The notes beneath the pieces were generated by a model. That model was not told the origin of the DNA and ran no database searches. It saw only the letters and a program-made list of their open reading frames with translations. From Akkermansia muciniphila (GTDB taxonomy: Bacteria > Verrucomicrobiota > Verrucomicrobiia > Verrucomicrobiales > V1-33): DNA of 6,012 bases. Location: NCBI GenBank assembly GCA_943331195.2, contig CALQKQ020000242.1, positions 1 to 6,012 on the forward strand, read 5' to 3'. The position numbers and the translations under genes were made by a program. Positions within the stretch are counted from its first letter, which is position 1. The number at the start of each line of letters is the position of its first letter. Positions 1 through 5,639 of this stretch are shown here, piece by piece.

Positions 1-120
1 GCGGCGACGGGCTTGGCGGCGACGGGCTTGGCGGTGATCGGCTTGGCGGCGATCGGTTTAGCGGCGACGGGCTTGGCGGCGATCGGCTTGGTGGCGATCG
101 GCTAGGTGGCGATCGGCTTG
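1..120. repeat. 15-bp tandem repeat, eight units, running off the left edge
   Basis: Eight consecutive units with an exact 15-bp period fill bases 1-120. The commonest unit on the + strand is GCGGCGACGGGCTTG, with variants changing GACGGG to GATCGG and GCGGC to GTGGC or GCGGT. On the minus strand each unit encodes a pentapeptide, KPVAA, KPIAA, KPIAT or KPITA, in frame with the signal-peptide gene to the right. Unit 7 (91-105) reads GGCTAG instead of GGCTTG at its end, turning the Lys codon AAG into TAG. The pattern decays after base 120. Because the period is a multiple of three, copy number could change without shifting the frame. Confidence 0.9.
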
Positions 121-299
121 GTGGGTTTCGCGGAGGTGGGGCGGGGGGCTTCAGGGGCGCTGGGTTTTTTCCAGGGGGTGAGGACTTGGCCGGCTTTTTT
201 GAGGCCGGAGCCGAGGGATTGAAGGGGGTTGGCAGCGCGGGCGGAGGGCAGCCCCAGAGCGAGGAGCGAGCAAAGGAGGGCGAGGAGGGAGCGTTTCAT
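102..299 (-). CDS. small exported Lys/Pro/Ala-rich protein, probably truncated by an in-frame amber stop
   Basis: No family is recognised. The 65-residue product begins MKRSLLALLCSLLALGLPSA, a clear Sec signal peptide (two basic residues, then a Leu/Ala core) with a likely cleavage site after SARA near residue 22. A short stretch with LKKAGQVLTPWKK follows, then a Pro/Ala/Lys-rich tail with KPT and KPIAT units. The start at 299 is chosen because it places the signal peptide at the N-terminus; an in-frame ATG at 353 would add 18 polar residues ahead of it. The TAG at 104-102 lies inside a 15-bp tandem repeat. Beyond it the same frame stays open to the window edge and encodes more KPIAT, KPIAA and KPVAA units, so the intact protein may be considerably longer. 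The tail resembles histone-H1-like or wall-spanning linkers, but a signal peptide argues for a periplasmic or surface location. No Shine-Dalgarno is visible. Whether the gene is intact, recently broken or affected by a base-call error cannot be told from here. Confidence 0.6.
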   Translation of the reverse strand: MKRSLLALLCSLLALGLPSARAANPLQSLGSGLKKAGQVLTPWKKPSAPEAPRPTSAKPTKPIAT

Positions 300-366
300 T
301 GGGCCGGGGTCGCGCGGCGTGGAAAGAGGACGAGGCCCAGCGGAAACGGTCATGTTTCAGCAGGCC

Positions 367-400
367 TAATAATTAAGACACGTGTCAGACTTCTTTCCAA
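367..400 (-). promoter_or_regulatory. possible promoter with palindromic operator upstream of the exported-protein gene
   Basis: The 127-bp gap between the helicase stop and the signal-peptide start is markedly more AT-rich than its surroundings. On the minus strand TTGGAA (400-395) resembles a -35 box and lies 18 bp from the AT-rich stretch TTAATTATTA (376-367), a weak -10. Between them sits the perfect 10-bp palindrome GACACGTGTC (377-386), where a repressor could bind. The -10 match is poor, so this is a suggestion based on position and composition only. Confidence 0.25.
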
Positions 401-426
401 TGCTTTTGCGGGGCGGGCGCAAGAAA

Positions 427-1743
427 TTAAGTGGATCTGGGGTCGCGCCGGGCCTGTTGTTGTTGGCGGCGCCGAGGGTCTTGGTGGCGCGGGTAGATGG
501 AAGGGTCGTGGGCGGTGGGGGAGGTGCGGGCGGCCGGGGATGGGGGGCGGCGCTGTTGGGGGCGCTGTTGGGGGCGGCTGGGGGCCTCGAGGGGGCGAGG
601 GGGAGCGGGGGCGCTGAGGTCGAAGGTTTCGGCTTTTTGGCGGGGGATGGGGCGGCCGATGAAGCGCTCGAGGTCGCGGAGGGCGCCGGTGTCATCGGAG
701 CTGACGAAGCTGATGGCGTCGCCGATGGCTTGGGCGCGGCCGGTGCGGCCGATGCGGTGGACGTAGTCTTCGGGGTGGGGGGGGAAGTCGTAATTGACGA
801 CGTGGGAGATGCCGTCGACGTCGATGCCGCGGGCGGCGATGTCGGTGGCGACGAGGACGCGGAGGGTGCCGCGGCGGAAGTCGTTGAGGGCCTTGAGGCG
901 TTGATTTTGGGAGCGGTTGGAGTGGAGGGTGCCGCAGGGGATGTGGAGGGAGTCGAGGCGGCGGGCGATGCGGTCGGCGCCGTGTTTGGTGCGGGTGAAG
1001 ACGAGGACGCTGGAGAGGGCGGGGTTTTCGAGGAGGTGGCCGAGGAGACCTGGTTTGAGATGGGCGGGGACTTCGTAGACCCACTGGGCGACGGTTTCGG
1101 CGGGGTTGGAGCGGCGGCCGATTTGGATGATTTCGGGGTGGTGCTGGAATTCGGCGGTGAGGGTTTCGATTTCTTTGGAGAGGGTGGCGGAGAAGAGGAG
1201 GGTTTGGCGCTGGCGGGGGAGGCCGCGGATGATGCGGCGGATGGAGGGGAGGAAGCCCATGTCGAGCATGCGGTCGGCTTCGTCGAGGATGAGGGTTTCG
1301 ATGCCGGTGAAGTCGCCGTGGCCTTGGCCGAGGAGGTCCATGAGGCGGCCGGGGCAGGCGATGATGAGGTCGGTGCCGGCGCGGAGGGCGTTGATTTGGG
1401 GGCGTTCGCCGACGCCGCCGAAGACGGTGGCGACGGTGAGGGGGAGGTGGCGGGCGTAGGCTTTGACGTTTTCCTCGATTTGGACGGCGAGTTCGCGGGT
1501 GGGGGCGAGGACGAGGGCGCGGGTGCGGCGGCGGGGGGCGGGCGTGGCGAGGGCCATGCGGTGGAGGAGAGGGAGGGTGAAGGCGGCGGTTTTGCCGGTG
1601 CCGGTCTGGGCGATGCCGATGAGGTCGCGCCCGGTGAGGATGGCGGGGATGGCGGCGGCCTGGATGGGGGTGGGGTCGGTGTAGCCGGCTTCCTGCACGG
1701 CTTGGAGGATGCGCGGATCGAGTCCGAGGCTGGAGAAAGACAT
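427..1743 (-). CDS. rhlE: DEAD-box ATP-dependent RNA helicase, RhlE type
   Basis: This 438-residue protein has the full two-RecA-domain DEAD-box core of about 370 residues. Visible motifs in order: Q motif (F3 with aromatic/Gln at YTDPTPIQ, 21-28), motif I AQTGTGKT (45-52), Ia PTRELA (81-86), Ib CPGR (130-133, usually TPGR), II DEAD (154-157), III SAT (185-187), IV VLVFTRT (246-252), V ATDIAARGID (299-308) and VI HRIGRTGR (329-336). All residues needed for ATP hydrolysis and RNA binding are present. The tail from about 370 is a disordered Pro/Gln/Arg-rich basic extension, typical of RhlE-like proteins and thought to add non-specific RNA affinity. The family unwinds short RNA duplexes in ribosome assembly and RNA decay in the cytoplasm. 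RhlE is the closest label by architecture, but CsdA, SrmB and other subfamilies share the core, so the exact paralogue is less certain. No Shine-Dalgarno precedes the ATG. The gene is transcribed divergently from the glycosylase gene, with 132 bp between them. Confidence 0.93.
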   Translation of the reverse strand: MSFSSLGLDPRILQAVQEAGYTDPTPIQAAAIPAILTGRDLIGIAQTGTGKTAAFTLPLLHRMALATPAPRRRTRALVLAPTRELAVQIEENVKAYARHLPLTVATVFGGVGERPQINALRAGTDLIIACPGRLMDLLGQGHGDFTGIETLILDEADRMLDMGFLPSIRRIIRGLPRQRQTLLFSATLSKEIETLTAEFQHHPEIIQIGRRSNPAETVAQWVYEVPAHLKPGLLGHLLENPALSSVLVFTRTKHGADRIARRLDSLHIPCGTLHSNRSQNQRLKALNDFRRGTLRVLVATDIAARGIDVDGISHVVNYDFPPHPEDYVHRIGRTGRAQAIGDAISFVSSDDTGALRDLERFIGRPIPRQKAETFDLSAPAPPRPLEAPSRPQQRPQQRRPPSPAARTSPTAHDPSIYPRHQDPRRRQQQQARRDPRST

Positions 1744-1875
1744 AGTTTGTCAGCATGGCAGGCTTTCGGGGCGGCGCATGGGGAAAGGCGATTCTTTTTG
1801 GGGGAGGGGGGCAAGGGCGCGGGGTTAGGGAGGTGGGGGCGCTTGCTGGGGGAGATTTTGGGGTTATGAGGGGGG

Positions 1876-2601
1876 ATGAGTGCTACGGTTGAGGCTTTGA
1901 TGGGGGCGGCGAAGGAGCTGCGCGGGGCGTTGCGGGGGCTGCGGTTTGCGGCGCCGGTGGCGCAGGTCTATCATCCGCTGGATTATGCTTGGGCGGGGCA
2001 TGAGGCTTACTTGCGGAAGTTTGGCGCGGGGAAGAAGCGGGGGATTTTCCTGGGGATGAATCCGGGGCCCTATGGCATGGCGCAGACGGGAGTGCCTTTT
2101 GGGGAGGTGGCGGCGGTGCGGGATTGGATGGGGATTGAGGCGGCGGTGGGGGCGGCGGCTGAGGAGCATCCCAAGCGGAAGATTGAGGGATTTGCCTGCA
2201 AGCGCAGCGAGGTCAGTGGACGCCGGTTTTGGGGCTGGGCGGCGGAGCGGTTTGGGGCGGCGGAGCGGTTTTTTGAGGATTATTTTGTGGTGAATTACTG
2301 TCCGCTGCTTTTTTTAGAGGAGAGCGGGCGGAACCGGACGCCGGAGCAGTTGCCGAAGGCGGAGATGGTTCCGGTGGAGGCGGCTTGCGATGCCCACCTG
2401 AAGCGTTTGATCGAGGTGTTGCAGCCGGGGTGGCTGATTGGGGTGGGGGGATTTGCCGAGGAGCGGCTGCGGGCGGTGGCGGGGGGGCGGCCGGAGACGC
2501 GGATCATGCGGATTTTGCATCCGAGTCCGGCGAGTCCGGCGGCCAATCGGGGCTGGGCGGCGGCGGTGAATCAAACCCTGGAGGCGGCGGAATTGTTTTG
2601 A
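1876..2601 (+). CDS. smug1: SMUG1-family uracil-DNA glycosylase
   Basis: This 241-residue protein is a single-strand-selective monofunctional uracil-DNA glycosylase. It would remove uracil, and in the known family 5-hydroxymethyluracil, from DNA as the first step of base excision repair. The diagnostic motifs are unmistakable: GMNPGPYGMAQTGVPFGE (60-77), which holds the family's catalytic Asn (here N62); RSEVSGRRFWG (110-120); VNYCPLLFLEESGRN (139-153), with the Asn that recognises uracil; and HPSPASPAANRGW (215-227), with the His and the intercalating loop. Length is close to that of known SMUG1 enzymes (about 240-270). These motifs are strikingly similar to the vertebrate enzyme as I remember it. 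The start at 1876 follows a G-run (GAGGGGGG) but has no properly spaced Shine-Dalgarno. The stop is 40 bp before the murI ATG on the same strand, so the two are probably one transcript; no functional link between them is evident. Codon usage is heavily G/T-ending. Confidence 0.93.
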   Translation: MSATVEALMGAAKELRGALRGLRFAAPVAQVYHPLDYAWAGHEAYLRKFGAGKKRGIFLGMNPGPYGMAQTGVPFGEVAAVRDWMGIEAAVGAAAEEHPKRKIEGFACKRSEVSGRRFWGWAAERFGAAERFFEDYFVVNYCPLLFLEESGRNRTPEQLPKAEMVPVEAACDAHLKRLIEVLQPGWLIGVGGFAEERLRAVAGGRPETRIMRILHPSPASPAANRGWAAAVNQTLEAAELF

Positions 2602-2641
2602 CCGCAGCGGATCTCCGGCGATGGAGTGGACTGGACTTCCC

Positions 2642-3472
2642 ATGAATTCGCTTCCCATTGGCATTTTTGACTCCGGTGTCGGCGGGCTCACGGTGCTGCG
2701 GGAACTGCGGCGCCTGCTTCCGGCGGAGCATCTAGTCTACCTCGGGGATACTGCCAGGGTGCCCTACGGGAACAAGTCGAGGGCGACGGTGCGGCGCTAT
2801 GCCGAGGAGGACGTGCAGTTTCTCCTGGGGCAGGGGGTGAAGATGATCGTGATCGCCTGCAATACGGCGTCGGCGATGGCGGCGCCGGAGTTGCGCGAGC
2901 GCTTTCCGGGGGTGCCGATTTTGGGGATGATCGGGCCGGGATCGCGGGCGGCGCGGGCGGCGACGCGCAATGGGCGGATTGGGGTGATTGCGACGGCGGC
3001 TACGATTGGGAGCGGGGCGTATGAGGCGCGGATTCGGGCGAGTTTTGCGGAAAAAGGGGGGGTGCCGGAGGAGATTTTGGCGCAGGCTTGTCCGCTGTTT
3101 GTGCCTTTGGTGGAAGAGGGCGAGACGAGTTCGGCCATCACGCGCTTGGTGGCGGAGAAGTATCTCGCTCCGCTGCGGGGGGCGGGCATTGACACCTTGG
3201 TGTTAGGCTGCACGCACTATCCGCTGCTGAAGGGGGTGATCGCGGAGCTGATGGGAGCAGGGGTGGCGCTGGTGGACAGCGCGGAGGCGGCGGCGGTGGA
3301 GACGGCGGCGCTGCTGGGGGAGCGGGGCTTGTTGCGCGGGAGCGAGGAGGGCTTGGGCGGGGAACAATTTTATGTGACGGATGCGGCGGCCCGCTTTCAT
3401 GCGATCGCAGAGAGTTTTTTGGGCTATGCGGTGGATCGGCTCAGTCTGGCGGAGCTGGGCTTGGGGCTGTAG
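2642..3472 (+). CDS. murI: glutamate racemase
   Basis: MurI interconverts L- and D-glutamate in the cytoplasm without a cofactor and supplies D-Glu for the peptidoglycan peptide stem. The 276-residue protein has the usual family length. Motifs: PIGIFDSGVGGLTVL (5-19) with the conserved Asp10-Ser11, DTARVPYG (36-43), ACNTAS (72-77) with catalytic Cys73, and GCTHYPLL (189-196) with the second catalytic Cys190 and its neighbouring His192. Both active-site cysteines are intact. The start at 2642 gives the typical MurI N-terminus a few residues before IGIFDSG. An in-frame ATG at 2621 would add seven residues (MEWTGLP) and would lie 19 bp after the glycosylase stop; neither start has a good Shine-Dalgarno, so the choice is moderately sure. 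The first 200 bp or so lack the strong G excess and G-ending codons of the rest of the gene. The last 32 bp overlap the end of the convergent coaC gene. Confidence 0.95.
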   Translation: MNSLPIGIFDSGVGGLTVLRELRRLLPAEHLVYLGDTARVPYGNKSRATVRRYAEEDVQFLLGQGVKMIVIACNTASAMAAPELRERFPGVPILGMIGPGSRAARAATRNGRIGVIATAATIGSGAYEARIRASFAEKGGVPEEILAQACPLFVPLVEEGETSSAITRLVAEKYLAPLRGAGIDTLVLGCTHYPLLKGVIAELMGAGVALVDSAEAAAVETAALLGERGLLRGSEEGLGGEQFYVTDAAARFHAIAESFLGYAVDRLSLAELGLGL

Positions 3473-4013
3473 GCGGGGCGGCGAGGAGTGCGAGGGCGCG
3501 GTCGGCGATGTCGGCGACGGGCCAGAGGCGGCCGAGGCCTTGGTAGCCGCAGGCGAGGAGGCCGTTTTCCGGGCCGATGAAGTGGTGGCCCCAGGCGGCG
3601 AGGGTGGCGGCGTTGCGGGTGGTGGCGGGGTGGCTCCACATTTTTCCGTTCATGGCGGGGGCGTGGAGGATGGGGGCGCGGGTGGCGAGGCAGATGGCGC
3701 TGAGGGGGTCGTCGGCGAGGCCGTGGGCGAGTTTCGCTAGGATATTGGCGGTAGCGGGGGCGATGAGGACGAGGTTGGCGCGGTCGGCGAGGTCGATGTG
3801 GCCGGGACGCCAGGATTGTTTTTCGTCGTAAAGGCCGGTGACGACGGGGTTTTGGGTGAGGACTTGGAGGGTGAGGGGGGTGATGAATTCCTGGGCGTCT
3901 TGGGTCATGATGGCGGTGACGTCGCAGCCGCGTTTGGTGAGGAGGCTAGCGAGTTCGGCGGCTTTGTAGGCGGCGATGGAGCCGGTGATGCCGAGGAGGA
4001 CGCGGGGTTTCAT
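3441..4013 (-). CDS. coaC: phosphopantothenoylcysteine decarboxylase, stand-alone CoaC
   Basis: This FMN-dependent flavoprotein decarboxylates 4'-phosphopantothenoylcysteine to 4'-phosphopantetheine in coenzyme A synthesis. The 190-residue protein begins MKPRVLLGITGSIAAYKAAE, the flavin-binding start of the family. It then shows GHIDLADRA (71-79) with the active-site His72, the PATAN segment (86-90), HAPAMNGKMW (117-126) with the conserved Asn, and the substrate lid LLACGYQGLGR (152-162) with Cys155. Most bacteria fuse this domain to CoaB, the phosphopantothenate-cysteine ligase. Here the protein ends after a short Ala/Pro tail with no CoaB domain, so the ligase must be encoded elsewhere or be of another type. 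The ATG lies 16 bp after the gmk stop with no Shine-Dalgarno between them, which indicates the last gene of the yicC-gmk-coaC transcript. Its 3' end overlaps the end of murI on the other strand. Confidence 0.92.
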   Translation of the reverse strand: MKPRVLLGITGSIAAYKAAELASLLTKRGCDVTAIMTQDAQEFITPLTLQVLTQNPVVTGLYDEKQSWRPGHIDLADRANLVLIAPATANILAKLAHGLADDPLSAICLATRAPILHAPAMNGKMWSHPATTRNAATLAAWGHHFIGPENGLLACGYQGLGRLWPVADIADRALALLAAPPTAPSPAPPD

Positions 4014-4029
4014 GGGGGTGCGGGGAGGC

Positions 4030-4641
4030 TCAGAGGGGGGCGAGGTGGAGCCGGGAGCTGCGGTGGCGCTCGGCAGTGAGGATGGCGAGGAAGTCGGCGA
4101 GGTCGGCGGCTTTGGAATGGCTGACGACGGTGTAAGCGTAGCGGGGCCAGTGCTGCATTTCGTCGAGGGCGTTGCGGAGGCGGAGTTGGAGTTCGGCCTC
4201 GGTTTCGGAGGAGCGGTGGGTGAGGCGGACGCGGAGGTCGTCGAGGTTGGCGGGAAGGATGAAGACGTCGACGAGGCTGCGGAGGATGGCGGGGTCGGCG
4301 CAGGCGCGGAGTTGGGCGGCACCTTGGGGGTCGAGGTCCATGACGACGTCTTGGCCGGCGGCGAGGCGGGGGAGGACCTCACTTTTAAGGGTGCCGTAGC
4401 GGCGGCCGTGGACTTGGGCGTGCTCGAGGAAGTCGCCGTCGGCGATGCGCTGGGTGAATTCATCCTCGCTGAGGAAGAAGTAGTCGAGGCCGTGGGTTTC
4501 GCCGGGGCGCTGGGCGCGGGTGGTGCAGGAAACGGTGTAGTAGAGGGGGATGGCGGCGGCCGCTCCGCGGCAGACGGTGGTTTTGCCGGATCCGGAAGGG
4601 CCGGAGACGACGCAGAGGATGCCAGTGCGCTGGAGAGACAT
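4030..4641 (-). CDS. gmk: guanylate kinase
   Basis: Guanylate kinase phosphorylates GMP (and dGMP) to GDP with ATP in the cytoplasm. The 203-residue protein matches the usual bacterial length (about 200-210). It shows the P-loop SGPSGSGKTT (13-22), the GMP-binding segment CTTRAQRPGE (39-48) followed by DYFF, the VHGRRYGT segment (77-84) that contacts the guanine, the Walker-B-like DLDPQGA (102-108, where many homologues have a hydrophobic residue at the Pro position), and THRSSETEAELQLRL (141-155) from the lid and its following helix. The gene lies 38 bp after the yicC stop and 16 bp before coaC. In many bacteria rpoZ (RNA polymerase omega) follows gmk, but here no room is left for it. The leader just ahead of the ATG is C-rich and contains no Shine-Dalgarno. 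Confidence 0.95.
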   Translation of the reverse strand: MSLQRTGILCVVSGPSGSGKTTVCRGAAAAIPLYYTVSCTTRAQRPGETHGLDYFFLSEDEFTQRIADGDFLEHAQVHGRRYGTLKSEVLPRLAAGQDVVMDLDPQGAAQLRACADPAILRSLVDVFILPANLDDLRVRLTHRSSETEAELQLRLRNALDEMQHWPRYAYTVVSHSKAADLADFLAILTAERHRSSRLHLAPL

Positions 4642-4679
4642 GGGGGAGGGGCGGAGGTGAGAGGGGTGAAGGCGGGGGA

Positions 4680-5558
4680 TTACTCGATATTCTGGACTTG
4701 TTCGCGGAGGCGTTCCACCTCGGTTTTGCCGGCGACGACGAGGTGTTGGATGGGGGCGTGGTTGGCTTTGGCGCCCATGGTGTTGAGTTCGCGGTGCATT
4801 TCTTGGGTGAGGAAATCGAGGGGGCGTCCGGAGGGCTGGGGGGTGTCCATGAGGCGGGCGAATTCGGCGAGGTGGCCCTGGAGGCGGGAGATTTCTTCGG
4901 AGAGGTCGCAGCGGTCGGCGAAGAGGGCGATTTCCTTGATGAGGCGCTCGTCGTCGAGGGGAAGGGGGAGGTCGGCGTCGTGGAGGCGGCGGAGGAGGGC
5001 GGCGCGATGGAGCGGAGCGACGAGGGGGGCGTCGAGGGCGATGTGGTGGAGGAGCTGTTGGAGGGTAGCGAGGCGGGCGGTGAGGTCGGCGTGGAGGTGG
5101 GCGCCTTCGCGGAGGCGGGCCTGATCCCAGGCAGCGAGGGCGGCGGCGAGGGCGGCGTGGGCGAGGGGTTGGAGGGATTCGGGGGAAGGGGCGGCGCGGT
5201 CGGATAGGGTAAAAACCCCGGGGGCCCTCAGGAGGGATTCGGGGCTGAGGGCGAGGGGGCTGCCGAGGGAGGCGCTGAGTTGGGCGAGGGCGGCGGCGTA
5301 GGCTTGGGCGAGGGCGTGGTCGACGTGGAGCGAGGCGGAGGCGGGGAGGTCGCTTTCGAAGGTGAAGGAGGCTTGGAGGCGGCCGCGGGAGAGGGCGCCG
5401 GCGAGGAGTTGGCGCAGTCCGGGTTCGAGGGGCTGCCAGTCGCGGGGCATGCGGAGTTCGATGTCGGCTTGTTTGCGATTCACCGAGGACAATTCCGCCG
5501 TGCAGCGCCCGCCGGGCCCGGTGGCTTCGCCTCTTCCAAAACCAGTCATGCTTTTCAT
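4680..5558 (-). CDS. yicC: YicC-family endoribonuclease
   Basis: The 292-residue protein has the typical YicC length and both halves of the family. The N-terminal YicC-like domain starts MKSMTGFGRGEA and continues with AELSSVNRKQADIELRMP (21-38). The C-terminal DUF1732 region (about 205-292) is strongly conserved: LIKEIALFADRCDLSEEISR, then the PLDFLTQEMHRELNTMGAKA segment (246-265), ending in the family's signature VERLREQVQNIE. YicC proteins are now known as cytoplasmic metal-dependent endoribonucleases; earlier annotation called them stress-induced proteins. The open frame extends 48 codons upstream, but the start at 5558 gives the family-standard N-terminus, and the upstream stretch reads as low-complexity Ala/Pro. 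A second ATG three codons later (MTGFGRG) is possible. This is the first gene of the cluster with gmk and coaC. No Shine-Dalgarno is present. Confidence 0.95.
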   Translation of the reverse strand: MKSMTGFGRGEATGPGGRCTAELSSVNRKQADIELRMPRDWQPLEPGLRQLLAGALSRGRLQASFTFESDLPASASLHVDHALAQAYAAALAQLSASLGSPLALSPESLLRAPGVFTLSDRAAPSPESLQPLAHAALAAALAAWDQARLREGAHLHADLTARLATLQQLLHHIALDAPLVAPLHRAALLRRLHDADLPLPLDDERLIKEIALFADRCDLSEEISRLQGHLAEFARLMDTPQPSGRPLDFLTQEMHRELNTMGAKANHAPIQHLVVAGKTEVERLREQVQNIE

Positions 5559-5639
5559 GCGGCCAAGGGTGGCAGGGTGTTGGGGAGCGGCAATGGGGAA
5601 GGTCTGGGGGAGGTCTGGGGGAGCGAGGGGCGCCGCTGC

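Noticed and set aside
403..424. Hairpin TTGCG-loop-CGCAA just after the rhlE stop as a terminator
   Set aside because: The stem is only about five pairs and no T tract follows it on the minus strand.
366..1814. A 482-codon minus-strand frame, Ser/Pro/Ala-rich, overlapping rhlE in another frame
   Set aside because: Low-complexity shadow of the helicase frame created by the base skew; it has no recognisable motif.
382..1869. A 495-codon + strand open frame opposite rhlE, Gly/Glu/Asp/Ala-rich
   Set aside because: It is the mirror of a gene with C-ending codons, which leaves few stops on the other strand. Its composition is monotonous, it has no domain, and the DEAD-box motifs opposite are complete.
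4642..4660. CACCTCC in the gmk leader, identical to a 16S anti-Shine-Dalgarno core
   Set aside because: It is explained by the general C-richness of minus-strand sequence and has no known role at that position.
3976..5124. A 382-codon + strand frame opposite gmk and yicC
   Set aside because: It is antisense to two unambiguous enzymes and has the same acidic Gly/Glu/Val-rich shadow composition.
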